Positions 1 to 8,794 of a DNA stretch of 64,000 bases are shown piece after piece. The notes beneath the pieces are model-generated. The model did no database searches and had not been told where the DNA came from. It was given only the letters and a program-made list of their open reading frames with translations. The position numbers were made by a program, and so were the translations under genes. The stretch is taken from positions 1 to 64,000 of the forward strand of contig CAZKNR010000208.1 of assembly GCA_964553925.1 (NCBI GenBank). The letters run 5' to 3'. Every line of letters starts with the position of its first letter. Position 1 is the stretch's first letter. The stretch is from DAISKN01 sp964553925 (GTDB lineage Bacteria; Acidobacteriota; Vicinamibacteria; Marinacidobacterales; SMYC01).

Positions 1-1796
1 TCGAAGGCTTGCCGAACGCGCTTTCCTACTGCCTTCGCGGGGTCGCCCCAGTACTCCCGCGCGAGGTTCTCCGACACCAACACGACCGGGGCACGGGTCT
101 CGATGTCGTTCCAGGTGATCGCGCGTCCCGCTACGATCGGATTTCCCATCGTCTCGAAGTAGTTTTCCCCGACCCATTTGTAGCGGCGGATGGGAGGGAG
201 CTGTCCTTCGGGCACGGGAAAATCCTCCACCCAAATGGGGTCGTTGCTGTCCCACCCGTCCATGGTGACGGAAGACGAAAGGCCGATCGAGTCGACACCC
301 GGGAGGGCGGCAATGCGCTCCAGGATCTGACGGTGCATGCGGACGACCGAAAGCGGGTCTTCGACTTCGGCCGAGGGGATCGCGAGGCGAATGGTAAGGA
401 CGTCCTCGGGTCGGACGAACCCCGGGGCTACTTTTCGGAGCGCCTGAAAACTCCGAATCATCAGGCCGGAGCCCACGAGGAGAACGAGCGCGAGGGCGAT
501 CTGAACCACCACGAGAAAGCTGCGGGCTCGGTGCCGCTCGCGGCCTTCGCTTCCGCCGCGGCCTCCCTCCTTGAGCGCCGCGGTGAGGCTCATTCGGCCG
601 TACTTGAATAGCGGAAAGAGCCCGAAGAGGACGCCGGAAAAGGTCGAGATGCCGAAGGTGAAGAGGAGCACCGTCGAGTCGATCCCGATCTCGTTCAAAC
701 GAGGAAGACTCTCGGGTCCGATTCTGACGAGAAGGCGGATGCCCCCGTACGCGAGCGCGAGACCGAGGAGGCCGCCTAGGATCCCGAGCGTCACGCTTTC
801 GAGCAGGAGCTCTCTCGAAAGACGCTTCCAGCCGGCGCCGAGCGCCGTGCGCAGCGCGAGCTCCTGCTTCTGGGCATCGGTCCGGACGAGGAACAGGTTC
901 GCGACGTTGGCGCAGGCGATCAGAAGCACGAGGCCCACGGTGCCCAGGAGGATCCAGAGGACGTTCCCCACGTCTCCCACGACGTCCTCCTTGAGGGGCA
1001 CGACGTTGGCGTCGAAGCGAGCTTCCTGCATCATCTTGAGCGACAGCCCTCGAGGGAACTTCTCGGCGGCGAGAGGGATCATCCGCGATACGTCGGCGTT
1101 GGCCTCGGCGATCGCGACGCCCGGCTTGAGCCTTCCGATTCCCTGATAACTGAAATTCCCCATGAATACTTCAGCCGGGTCGAACTGGAACGGGAGGAAG
1201 ACGTCGGGCTGGTACTTCAGGAATCGAAGCTCCTTCGAGAGGACGCCCACGATCTCCCGCGACTTTCCGTTCACGGTGATCGTCCGTCCCAGCACCTTGG
1301 GGTCGGAGCCGAAGCGCCTCGCCCAATAGGCTTCGCTGAGGAGGACGGTCAAGGGGGTCCCGGGGGCGTCGTCCTCGGGGGTGAAGATGCGTCCGAGCTT
1401 GGGCTTCACCCGCAAGAGGGAGAGGGTACCGTCGGTCACGTTCATCGACTCCACCTGTTCGGGCTCGGCGAGCCCGGTCACCGAAACCTGCTCGTTGTCC
1501 CACATCCCGATCTGATCGAAGACCTGGCCGAGCTCTCGGTAGGTGAAATGGAGCGCCGGCGACTGGTTGACCTTGTCGAAACCGAGGCCGGGCGCCGTGT
1601 GCCAGATCCCGACGAGTCTCTCCGGCTCCTCGAAGGGAAGCGGCCTCAGAAGGACGCCGTGGACCACGCTGAAGATCGCGGCGTTCGCCCCGATACCGAG
1701 CGCGAGGGTCCCGATCGAGACCAGGGTGAACATGGGTGAGCGCGAAAGCTTCCGAAGAAGCTGTCTCGACGACGCGCGGAGAAACGTGATGGCCAT
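1..1796 (-). CDS. ADOP-type ABC transporter permease (MacB/FtsX family), C-terminus cut by window edge
   Basis: The minus frame is open from an ATG at 1796 to the left edge (about 598 residues), so the last part of the protein is missing. The N-terminus has the sequence typical of acidobacterial duplicated orphan permeases: a membrane segment rich in Leu/Gly around residues 20-45 ending in GIGANAAIFSVV, then LLRPLPF and an extracytoplasmic MacB-like periplasmic core domain. A first FtsX block with three membrane segments follows around residues 270-390, then a second duplicated half starting near residue 415. These proteins resemble the permease half of macrolide/lipoprotein-type ABC systems but are usually found without a neighbouring ATPase, and none is seen here. 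It lies 35 bp after the MFS gene on the same strand. The family call is firm; the substrate is unknown. Confidence 0.88.
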   Translation of the reverse strand, partial: MAITFLRASSRQLLRKLSRSPMFTLVSIGTLALGIGANAAIFSVVHGVLLRPLPFEEPERLVGIWHTAPGLGFDKVNQSPALHFTYRELGQVFDQIGMWDNEQVSVTGLAEPEQVESMNVTDGTLSLLRVKPKLGRIFTPEDDAPGTPLTVLLSEAYWARRFGSDPKVLGRTITVNGKSREIVGVLSKELRFLKYQPDVFLPFQFDPAEVFMGNFSYQGIGRLKPGVAIAEANADVSRMIPLAAEKFPRGLSLKMMQEARFDANVVPLKEDVVGDVGNVLWILLGTVGLVLLIACANVANLFLVRTDAQKQELALRTALGAGWKRLSRELLLESVTLGILGGLLGLALAYGGIRLLVRIGPESLPRLNEIGIDSTVLLFTFGISTFSGVLFGLFPLFKYGRMSLTAALKEGGRGGSEGRERHRARSFLVVVQIALALVLLVGSGLMIRSFQALRKVAPGFVRPEDVLTIRLAIPSAEVEDPLSVVRMHRQILERIAALPGVDSIGLSSSVTMDGWDSNDPIWVEDFPVPEGQLPPIRRYKWVGENYFETMGNPIVAGRAITWNDIETRAPVVLVSENLAREYWGDPAKAVGKRVRQAF

Positions 1797-1831
1797 GACC
1801 CAATAGACGGAAAACTGAAAGCGGGAGTTCC

Positions 1832-3082
1832 TTAGGATTTTGCGGGGAGGCGGAGATGCCAGAAACCCCAGAGGAGCCCAGGGGCCAGGGTCAAGAGAGC
1901 CATCGTCCGAAGGAGCTCCTCGGGCCGGAGCCCCGCGCGGTCGAGCGCGAAACCACCGAGGGCGGCGCTTGCCGCCATGGCGAGCGTCAAAAGGGCGTAC
2001 TCCGTGGCGAAGACCCGGCCGCGCACCTCGTGGGGGACGGCCACGAGAAGGAGCTGGGTCGAGAAGACCCAGACGGTTCCTCCACCCATCGCGCGAATCA
2101 TGGCGCCGACCAGGGCCCAGCCGAAACTCGGGAGCGCCGCTAACAAGGACAGTCCCGCGCCCATCGCGACATACGAGAGGCCGATCGCGATTCTCATCGG
2201 CCGGTCCTCGTCACCCGTGAGCGCCCGGACGACGATCGGACCGAGACCGGAACCGACGCCGAGGAAGGTATAGAGAAGTCCGAGGCTGATTCCGCCGCCC
2301 TCACCGATCACGTAAACGTCTCTCGCGAGCGCGACCTGCACCACCTCGTAGGCGCCGGCGACGAAAAGCGTCAGAGCGGCCTTGTTGAGGACGATCGCGA
2401 GGACGTCCCCATGGGAGGCCAGATAGCGAAGACCCTCGACGTATTCCGCGATCGCTCTTCCGGAGCTCACGCGGTCCGTTCCCGTCGGCCGGGCGCTTCG
2501 AGATTTCACGCGAGCGATGAAAACCGCGGACACGAGAAACGTGAGCGAATCGACGACGAAAGCGGGATAGACCCCGAAGCTTCCCGAAACCAGCCCTCCG
2601 GCCGCCGCTCCGGTCGCGAGCATGACCGACCAGGTCGCGGCGGTGACGGCGTTCGCCGCGCCGAGCTCTTGCGGCGAGACGATTTCGGGAAGCATCGCGT
2701 TTCTCGTAGGGAAGAAGATCCCGTGCATCGCGAGCTGGACGAAGGTGAGGACGTAGAGCAGCCAGACCTGGGAGGGCTCGCGCACCAGGAGGAATCCGAG
2801 GACTACGACGAATCGGACGAGGTCGGTCGCGATGAGGAGCGTCCTTTTGTCGTACCGATCGGCGGCGACCCCGGCGATCGGACTCACCAGGAACGGAGCG
2901 AGCATGCGCACGACGAAGAGGCCGCCGACCGCGAGTCGCGATCCGGTGAGAGAGGCCACGAGCGACGCGGAGGCGATGAGGTTGAACCAGTCGCCGAAGA
3001 GACTGACGACGTGCCCGAACCAGAGATTTCGAAAATCAGCGTTCCCCCGGAAAAGCTCTCGATACCCGGCACTCGCGCTCAT
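1832..3082 (-). CDS. MFS transporter (MFS_3/EntS-like exporter)
   Basis: A 416-residue integral membrane protein with about 12 hydrophobic segments. The N-terminal signature of the MFS_3 group is visible: FRNLWFGHVVSLFGDWF at residues 17-33, and the loop 2-3 motif GVAADRYDKR near residues 74-83. The repeat of the loop motif in the second half is weak, as is common in this group. EntS-like members export siderophores or drugs, but no siderophore genes are nearby, so substrate is not predicted. The ATG at 3082 places the first membrane segment at a normal distance. It sits between the DUF4388 gene and the ADOP permease, all on the minus strand, and may be co-transcribed with the permease (35 bp gap). 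Confidence 0.9.
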   Translation of the reverse strand: MSASAGYRELFRGNADFRNLWFGHVVSLFGDWFNLIASASLVASLTGSRLAVGGLFVVRMLAPFLVSPIAGVAADRYDKRTLLIATDLVRFVVVLGFLLVREPSQVWLLYVLTFVQLAMHGIFFPTRNAMLPEIVSPQELGAANAVTAATWSVMLATGAAAGGLVSGSFGVYPAFVVDSLTFLVSAVFIARVKSRSARPTGTDRVSSGRAIAEYVEGLRYLASHGDVLAIVLNKAALTLFVAGAYEVVQVALARDVYVIGEGGGISLGLLYTFLGVGSGLGPIVVRALTGDEDRPMRIAIGLSYVAMGAGLSLLAALPSFGWALVGAMIRAMGGGTVWVFSTQLLLVAVPHEVRGRVFATEYALLTLAMAASAALGGFALDRAGLRPEELLRTMALLTLAPGLLWGFWHLRLPAKS

Positions 3083-3116
3083 GGAGAACGCGAGATTCTA
3101 AACCCGGAAGGAACGC

Positions 3117-3154
3117 AAACGCGCAAAGAAACTCTTCTTACACTCTTTGCGTTT
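3117..3154 (-). terminator. possible hairpin after the DUF4388 gene
   Basis: Imperfect inverted repeat: the arm at 3117-3129 matches the complement of 3144-3154 apart from a two-base bulge. It starts in the stop codon of the minus-strand DUF4388 gene. There is no clean T-run, so termination is uncertain. Confidence 0.3.
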
Positions 3155-4748
3155 AATGCTGGGGGAGCTCGGAGGCCGTGCCGAGCTTCTGGTAGATCCC
3201 GCGAGCCTTCTCCGGCTCGCCTTCGCTCTCGAAAAGCTTCGCGAGCTCGAGATGCGCTTCGCGGTCGGCGGGATCGAGAGAGATCGCCCGCTCGAAGTGC
3301 TCGCGAGCCGCCTCGAGGCAGCCGGGGTTCTCGGCGAGCCAGCGTCCGAGCACGCGATGATAGTTCGCCTTGTTCGGATTGAGCCGCACCGCCTCGTTGA
3401 TCGAAGCGACGGCGTCGAAGTAGTCCCCGGCCTGCCAATGGCGGTTGGCCTCGTGGAAGTAAAGCTCCGCTTCCTGTGCCGCCTTTGGAGACAGTTTGGC
3501 GGCGGGAGGCTTCGCCGGCTTCGGCGCCTGGGCCTGTTGGGCCGGCTGAGCCTGTTGGGCCGCCTTCGGCGCCTGAGCCTGTTGAGCCTGTTGAGCCTGT
3601 TGAGCCTGTTGAGCCTGTTGAGCCTGTTGAGCCTGTTGAGATTGCACGGCGATGGTGAGGGCGGTCAAAGCCTCGGCGGCAACCGCGGCCTCAGTCGAGA
3701 CGCCCGAGAGCGATCGGTCGTAAGCCCGGCGACGCTCCGGGTCGGCGAGCGTTTCATGGGCTTCGGCGACGCTCGCGCGCACCTGCTCGATGTATTGCGA
3801 AAAGTCCGCGAGCTCGGCCGCGAACGACGCGCCGGGCTCGAGGGACTTGAGCGCGTCCTGGTAGGCCTCGCGAATCCTCTTCGCCGAGGCGTCGGCAACG
3901 ACGGCGAGACGATCGTAGAAGCTTCCGAACTTCATCGCCGCGTGGCGAGCGACGATTCCGTCCCGGAACTCGGTCTCCGCATCGGAGGGAACTCGCTGCG
4001 GGAACGCGGGCGGCGGGCCTTCGACCGGCGCGGGGCGCTCTCGCCTTTCGATCACCCCCGCGAGGAGCATCGCGTAGAGGCGGCGCTGGGTTTCCTCTTT
4101 TCCCAGCGGAGAGCCGGAGACGATTCCCCGGAGAGACCCGCGGCCGTCGATTCGAGCCAGGATGTACCCGTCTTGCTGGGTGATGGGGATCCCGAGGTGG
4201 CCTCCATCGGCGAGCCCGACGATGTCCGAGACCGCTCCCAGTCCGGCCTCGATCGCCGCGAGATCGCTCACGCGACGAGCTCCTTCAAAGATCACTTCCG
4301 CGGTGCGGAGCTCGAGGACCAGGTCGGCCGACACGGGCTTCTCTTCGGACTCGAAATGGTACTCCCCCGAGCTCCAGGAGAACACGGAATAAATGATTTC
4401 CTTTATCTGTGTCGCCACCGCGCGGCCCATATCGGGCGAGCTCACCCAGCCCCACTCGACCATCGTGGCGCCCAGTCGCTCGCTCGACCGCTCCATCACG
4501 CGAAGGGCGAGCTCGAGAACCGAGCGCTTGATCTTCCCCTCGCGGACGAGGCGCTCTCCGAGCCGCTCTTTCTCGACGTTGCTGGCGGCGAAGACGATGT
4601 CGCCCCTCTGGAAGACGATTCGTTTGGTCACCCCCCCGCGCTCGAGGACCAGCGTCCCGCTGGCCCGCGCCTTCCAGAGGTCGCGCACGACCTCGGGGAG
4701 CGTGGCCTTACCGATGGTTCCCCGGAGGGGCGAGGGTCTCTCCGCCAT
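3153..4748 (-). CDS. DUF4388 (PATAN) protein with J-like segment, QQA linker and TPR repeats
   Basis: A predicted cytoplasmic multidomain protein of 531 residues. Residues 10-110 match the DUF4388/PATAN pattern (short helix, then SGTLVLERGG and a GDIVFA strand), a domain common in regulators of delta-proteobacteria and Acidobacteria. Around residues 270-340 there is a helical segment resembling a DnaJ J-domain, ending in ETLADPERRRAYDRSL, but the HPD tripeptide that activates Hsp70 is not visible. Residues 370-405 are a Gln/Ala/Pro linker built from 9-bp DNA repeats. The C-terminal 120 residues are two or three TPRs (HWQAGDYFDAVASINEAVRL and following). The frame is open further upstream to 4979, but residues there look non-coding, so ATG 4748 was chosen; ATG 4760 is equally possible. 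Function beyond protein-protein interaction or regulation is unknown. Confidence 0.8.
   Translation of the reverse strand: MAERPSPLRGTIGKATLPEVVRDLWKARASGTLVLERGGVTKRIVFQRGDIVFAASNVEKERLGERLVREGKIKRSVLELALRVMERSSERLGATMVEWGWVSSPDMGRAVATQIKEIIYSVFSWSSGEYHFESEEKPVSADLVLELRTAEVIFEGARRVSDLAAIEAGLGAVSDIVGLADGGHLGIPITQQDGYILARIDGRGSLRGIVSGSPLGKEETQRRLYAMLLAGVIERRERPAPVEGPPPAFPQRVPSDAETEFRDGIVARHAAMKFGSFYDRLAVVADASAKRIREAYQDALKSLEPGASFAAELADFSQYIEQVRASVAEAHETLADPERRRAYDRSLSGVSTEAAVAAEALTALTIAVQSQQAQQAQQAQQAQQAQQAQQAQAPKAAQQAQPAQQAQAPKPAKPPAAKLSPKAAQEAELYFHEANRHWQAGDYFDAVASINEAVRLNPNKANYHRVLGRWLAENPGCLEAAREHFERAISLDPADREAHLELAKLFESEGEPEKARGIYQKLGTASELPQH
3577..3639. repeat. seven perfect 9-bp tandem repeats (gcctgttga)
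   Basis: Seven head-to-tail copies of gcctgttga, with degenerate copies just left of them (near 3550 and 3571). On the minus strand they encode Gln-Gln-Ala units in the linker of the DUF4388-TPR protein. The unit length is a multiple of three, so copy-number change would lengthen or shorten the linker without a frameshift. Confidence 0.95.
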
Positions 4749-5094
4749 TATCGCGAGCATCTGCAAGGGCGAAGCCAGGCCGTGGCGCCTCGGAAATGGT
4801 TCCAACTCAGAGACTTCCGGGATAGCTCGAGAATACGAGCTGGGGGAATTCCTACAGCGACCCGGAAGTCCCCATACCAAAATCAAACTTGACAAGGTGT
4901 CGCACCCGAACGATCCGGAGACCCTCGTCACCTGGACCCTCGAAGCTCCGAACGGAAGACGAACGGTGACGCGCCTCACGCTGGTGCACAGCGGCTTCCG
5001 CGCCTTGCTCGAGAGAGGCGACTCGTGGGTTCGCCGTCGAACCTTGGCGTTGGCTGTGACGCCTGAGCGCCTGAGCGCGGCCCGATCGCGTGCC
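4749..5094. other. divergent intergenic region
   Basis: About 350 bases between the divergent DUF4388 and ade genes. A TTGACA-like element is present at 4889-4894, but no convincing -10 partner was found. The promoter for ade lies at the right end and is listed separately. No coding signal was seen. Confidence 0.5.
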
Positions 5095-5103
5095 TGCTAC
5101 AAT
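5095..5103 (+). promoter_or_regulatory. extended -10 promoter of ade, probably leaderless
   Basis: TGCTACAAT matches an extended -10 (TGn followed by TACAAT). Only five bases separate it from the ATG at 5109, so the transcript would begin at or next to the start codon. No -35 consensus is evident. Confidence 0.6.
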
Positions 5104-5108
5104 GGTTC

Positions 5109-6821
5109 ATGGACCCGCGGCGCCTCCTCGCCGCCGCGCGAGGAGATGAGTCCTCCGACCTTCTTCTCGAGAACGCTCGCCTCCTCAACGTCTTCACCGC
5201 CGAGATCTACGAGACCGCCATAGCGATCTCCGGCTCTCGCATCGCCGGTCTCGGACCCGGCTATCGGGCGAAGAGGTCCATCGACCTCGAAGGGCGGTTC
5301 GTCGCTCCGGGGCTCATCGACGCCCACGTCCACATCGAAAGTTCCATGGTTCCTCCGAGAGCCTTCGCGCGCCTGGTCCTTCCTCGCGGCGTCACGACCG
5401 TCGTCGCCGATCCGCACGAGATCGCGAACGTCCGAGGCCTCGAAGGGATTCGCTTCATGCTCGAAAGCGCGCGGAAAAGCCCCCTGAGCTTCTTCTTCAC
5501 CGCGCCCTCGTGCGTTCCCGCGAGCCACCTCGAGACCTCCGGCGCGCGTCTCGGGGCTTCGGATCTCGCGAGCCTTCTCCGCGAGCCGGAAATCATCGGC
5601 CTCGCCGAGGTCATGAATTTTCCCGGCGTCATCAAAGGCGACGAGGAGGTTCTGGCGAAGCTCGAGGCTTTCGACGGGAGGGTCATCGACGGGCACTGCC
5701 CTCGACTCACCGGCCTTTCGCTGAACGCTTATGTCGCCGCCGGCATCGGCTCCGACCATGAATCTACGGCGATTGCCGAGGCTCGCGAGAAGCTTCGTCT
5801 CGGGATGACTGTTTTTCTCCGGGAGGGTACGGCGGCTCGGAACCTGAGAAACCTCGTACCATTGATTACCAAGGACAACGAGAGGCGTCTCTGCCTCTGT
5901 ACCGACGATCGGCATTGCCAGGATCTTCTGGACGAAGGGTCGATCGACTACTTGATCCGGGTCGCGATCGCCGAGGGAATCGACCCCATGACGGCCTTTC
6001 GCATGGCGACGCTGAATGCGTCGGAGTACTTCCGCCTGCACGACCGGGGAGCGATAGCCCCCGGGCGGCGCGCCGATCTCGTGGTCTTCTCCGACCTTGA
6101 GTCGCCCTCGATGGAGATGGTGTTCAAGGATGGCGCTCTCGTCGCTCGCGACTTCAAGCTCCTGGACGAAGGCGAGTCCGACCTCGAGACCGGATGGGGC
6201 GGCGGTCTCAACGTGCGGTGGTCGGGCCTCGACTTCGCCGTCGCCGCCCAAGGGCGGCGCCTCCGGGTCATCGGCTGCACCCCGGGAGAGCTCGTTACCG
6301 AAAACCTTACGATGGAAGCCACGATCGAGAGGGGAAACGCCGTCGCCGATACCGGCCGCGACCTCCTGAAGATGGCCGTCATCGAGCGCCATCATGGAAC
6401 GGGGAACAAGGGGACGGGATTCGTGAAGGGCCTCGGTCTCTCGCGGGGAGCGATCGCGGGGACGGTCGCGCACGACCACCACAATCTCGTGGTCATCGGC
6501 TGCGACGACCTGTCCATGAGGACCGCGGTCGAGGCCGTCGCTGAGGCCGGCGGAGGTCAGGCGGCGGCGGAAAAGGACCGGGTTCTGGCGCGCGTCGCGC
6601 TTCCGATCGCGGGGCTCATGTCGAGCCGCCCCGCGAGCGCGGTGGGGGAGGACGTCCGCTCGTTGAAGCGTGCAGCGAAATCTCTCGGCTCTCCTGCCCC
6701 CGACCCGTTCACCACCATGAGCTTTCTCGCGCTCGAGGTCGTTCCCTCCTTGAAGCTCACCGACCTCGGCCTCGTCGACGTCGAGAAATTCGAGATCGTC
6801 CCCTTGTTCGTGAAAGACTGA
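5109..6821 (+). CDS. ade: adenine deaminase
   Basis: Catalyses hydrolysis of adenine to hypoxanthine and ammonia in purine salvage. The protein is 570 residues, the usual length for bacterial Ade (amidohydrolase superfamily). The metal-binding HVH of the first strand is at H73 and H75 (PGLIDAHVHIESS), followed by GVTTVVADPHEIANV, EVMNFPGV, DGHCPR and CTDDRH, all characteristic of this family. The C-terminal adenine deaminase domain contains the AVIERHHGTG and AHDHHNLVVIG segments. It is followed after four bases by hpt, whose enzyme would convert the hypoxanthine produced to IMP, so the pair forms a two-gene salvage operon. The ATG sits five bases after a strong -10, with no Shine-Dalgarno sequence. 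Confidence 0.96.
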   Translation: MDPRRLLAAARGDESSDLLLENARLLNVFTAEIYETAIAISGSRIAGLGPGYRAKRSIDLEGRFVAPGLIDAHVHIESSMVPPRAFARLVLPRGVTTVVADPHEIANVRGLEGIRFMLESARKSPLSFFFTAPSCVPASHLETSGARLGASDLASLLREPEIIGLAEVMNFPGVIKGDEEVLAKLEAFDGRVIDGHCPRLTGLSLNAYVAAGIGSDHESTAIAEAREKLRLGMTVFLREGTAARNLRNLVPLITKDNERRLCLCTDDRHCQDLLDEGSIDYLIRVAIAEGIDPMTAFRMATLNASEYFRLHDRGAIAPGRRADLVVFSDLESPSMEMVFKDGALVARDFKLLDEGESDLETGWGGGLNVRWSGLDFAVAAQGRRLRVIGCTPGELVTENLTMEATIERGNAVADTGRDLLKMAVIERHHGTGNKGTGFVKGLGLSRGAIAGTVAHDHHNLVVIGCDDLSMRTAVEAVAEAGGGQAAAEKDRVLARVALPIAGLMSSRPASAVGEDVRSLKRAAKSLGSPAPDPFTTMSFLALEVVPSLKLTDLGLVDVEKFEIVPLFVKD

Positions 6822-6825
6822 CTTC

Positions 6826-7356
6826 ATGAAGGAGCGGGAGCCCAGAGTCCTCCTGGCCGAGGACGCCATACGAGAGAGGGTCAGAGAGCTCGCGCGCCGA
6901 ATCTCGAAGGACTACGAAGGGGTCGAGAGCTTAACCCTTCTCGGAGTCCTCCGGGGCGCCTTTATTTTCCTCGCGGACCTCTCGCGAGAGCTCACGATTC
7001 CGAGGCGCGTCGATTTCATCGCGCTCTCGAGCTACGAGTCCGAATCCACCAGCGCCGGCGCGGTACGGTTCATCATGGACGTGCGCGCCCCGCTCGAAGG
7101 GCAGCACGTCCTCGTGGTCGAGGATATCGTCGATACCGGCCTCACCCTCGACTATCTCTTGAGGACGCTCCAGGCTCGAGGGCCGAAGTCCCTGAAGACC
7201 TGCGTCCTCCTCGAGAAGCCCGAGCGTCTCAAGGTGAAGGTGCCCATCGACTACCTCGGCTTCACCATCCCCGACGAGTGGGTCGTGGGCTACGGTCTCG
7301 ATTCGGGAGACCGGTATCGCTGCCTCCCCTACATCGGCGTCGTCGAGCCTCAGTAG
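6826..7356 (+). CDS. hpt: hypoxanthine phosphoribosyltransferase
   Basis: Transfers the phosphoribosyl group of PRPP to hypoxanthine (and often guanine) giving IMP/GMP. 176 residues, normal for bacterial HPRT. The N-terminal LLGVLRGAFIFLADL segment, the flexible-loop SYESES region and the PRPP-binding motif VVEDIVDTGLT (around residues 97-107) are all clear, followed by the base-recognition region VPIDYLGFTIPDEWVVGYGLD. It starts four bases after the ade stop. Its last seven bases overlap the end of the convergent gene at 7350-8000. Confidence 0.96.
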   Translation: MKEREPRVLLAEDAIRERVRELARRISKDYEGVESLTLLGVLRGAFIFLADLSRELTIPRRVDFIALSSYESESTSAGAVRFIMDVRAPLEGQHVLVVEDIVDTGLTLDYLLRTLQARGPKSLKTCVLLEKPERLKVKVPIDYLGFTIPDEWVVGYGLDSGDRYRCLPYIGVVEPQ

Positions 7357-8000
7357 AATTTTCCGAACTGCAGGGAGATCGACGCCGTCGGTCCCCGGAA
7401 CCGGCTCTCGAGACCGCTCGCCCCAGAGATGAGCCGGTACCCCGCTCCCACTCCGAGCCTCAACCAGTTCGTGAAGGTGAACGACGCGTTCGCCTGGGGC
7501 TCGGCAACGTAAAAGCCCTCGTGGACCAGGACCGTGGAAGGAAACCCATGGGGCCGATGGGAGAAGCGTCCGCCCCGGCCTCGGTGGCCTCCGAACGTCA
7601 CAGAGGGCGGTGGTTCCGGAAACTCACCGATGTCCACTCCAACCGCCCCTGTTCCCGCTCCCAACAAACCTCGAAGCGAGAGGTTGAACCGGTCGCTCCT
7701 GTGAGGGAACCACTCGACGAGGGCCCCGCCGTAAGCGAGCTCCGACCCGGCGGTGCCGTTCGTCAGCCAGTACGCTCCGGCGCCGATGAAGAGCTTCCGG
7801 TCGGTGAGCCAGCCGGCGTATCCCCCGAGGAGGTTCGCGGACTCGCCGTCCATCTCGGAGAACTTGAAGTCGGGGGCGACGACGAAACCGCTAGGGATCC
7901 TTTCGAGCTCCGGCTTATCGGTGCCGGTCGACTGAGCCGAGGCGTGAGCGGTCATACCCGAGAGAGCGAGCGCGGCCGCGAAGAGACGGGTCTTCTTCAT
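7350..8000 (-). CDS. secreted protein, probable small outer-membrane beta-barrel
   Basis: 216 residues with a clear signal peptide (MKKTRLFAAALALSGMTAHASA). The mature part is built of alternating hydrophobic/polar strands with many Gly and aromatic residues and ends in aromatic FGKFY, as in outer-membrane barrels. No specific family was recognised. The ATG at 8000 is preceded by AAAGGAAA at a good distance, so the longer open frame upstream was not used. It follows the PEGA gene on the same strand (23 bp gap), so the two may be co-transcribed. Confidence 0.75.
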   Translation of the reverse strand: MKKTRLFAAALALSGMTAHASAQSTGTDKPELERIPSGFVVAPDFKFSEMDGESANLLGGYAGWLTDRKLFIGAGAYWLTNGTAGSELAYGGALVEWFPHRSDRFNLSLRGLLGAGTGAVGVDIGEFPEPPPSVTFGGHRGRGGRFSHRPHGFPSTVLVHEGFYVAEPQANASFTFTNWLRLGVGAGYRLISGASGLESRFRGPTASISLQFGKFY

Positions 8001-8023
8001 TTCGATTTCCTTTCTGGGTCGCC

Positions 8024-8794
8024 TTAGGGCAGCTTCACGTTGAGGGTCGTGGTCTTCCCGGGATTGACGCTGACGTCGGTTACGAAAGGTGCTTCGCCCG
8101 CCCTCCGGATCTCGATCCGATGCTCTCCCGCGGGAAGATGAATGACGAGTGCTTCCGAAGCCTCGCCCGAAGGCCACGGATCCCCGTCGATGAGGATCTC
8201 GGTGCCCACGGGCTGGACTCTGAGCTCGAGGACTCCGAAGCCAGAGACCGAAATGGACGACTCGGGTCGGGACTCGACCGCGACCTCTCGCTCAGGCGGA
8301 GGCTCGGGCCTCGCCTCGCTCGTCTCTCCCGGAGCGAGAGCCTCCATCGCGCGGCGGAGCTTGTAGGAAGCGCCGGGACTGAGATAGAGCTTCTCGCGGA
8401 TAGTGCGATAGCCGTCGAGATAGAGGACGACCTCGTGCTCGCCGGGAGCGAGATTCAGACGCTGGAAAAAACCGTCGAACTCTTCGACGCTGCCAGCGAG
8501 GTAGCCGTCGACGTAGACCTCGGCCTCGGCCGGCTTCACCTCGATGCGCAAGGCGCTCGGCGCTCGATCCGAAGCGCCGTGGTAGAGGCGAGCGTAGGGC
8601 GCGCCGTAGAATCCGCCGTAGTAGAAGGCGGGGTAGGCGTAATAGCCGCCCCAGTAGCCCCAGCTCGGCCAACTGGAATAGTAGCGGTAGTGGCGATAGT
8701 AGTGCGCTTGGCCGTGGGACTCGGCTTCAGAGTGGAACGCCAGTACCGTGAGCAGAAAAAGCACCAGGGTGCCCGCGAGTTTCGAGAATCGCAT
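8024..8794 (-). CDS. secreted PEGA-domain protein with Tyr/Gly-rich N-terminal segment
   Basis: 256 residues. A signal peptide (residues 1-25) is followed by a striking Tyr/Gly/Trp-rich stretch (about residues 30-72) and then two PEGA-like beta domains. The first begins at RIEVKPAEAEVYVDGYLAG with an LAPGEHEVVLYLDGYRT segment; the second runs LRVQPVGTEILIDGDPW to LPAGEHRIEIRRAGEAPFVTD. PEGA domains are small surface beta-sandwiches of unknown ligand and are frequent in Acidobacteria. GGAGAAG seven bases before the ATG supports this start. The function is unknown; a surface or envelope role is inferred. Confidence 0.85.
   Translation of the reverse strand: MRFSKLAGTLVLFLLTVLAFHSEAESHGQAHYYRHYRYYSSWPSWGYWGGYYAYPAFYYGGFYGAPYARLYHGASDRAPSALRIEVKPAEAEVYVDGYLAGSVEEFDGFFQRLNLAPGEHEVVLYLDGYRTIREKLYLSPGASYKLRRAMEALAPGETSEARPEPPPEREVAVESRPESSISVSGFGVLELRVQPVGTEILIDGDPWPSGEASEALVIHLPAGEHRIEIRRAGEAPFVTDVSVNPGKTTTLNVKLP

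Noticed and set aside
1171..1803. 210-residue minus-strand open frame at the left edge
   Set aside because: It lies in another frame of the ADOP permease, which has clear membrane and signature segments.
3577..3639. Tandem repeats considered as a CRISPR or regulatory array
   Set aside because: The unit is 9 bp without spacers and codes for an in-frame linker.
5097..6869. Long minus-strand open frame opposite ade
   Set aside because: Exact antisense of a well-recognised adenine deaminase and the start of hpt; Asp/Glu/Arg-rich composition typical of the reverse frame of GC-rich genes.
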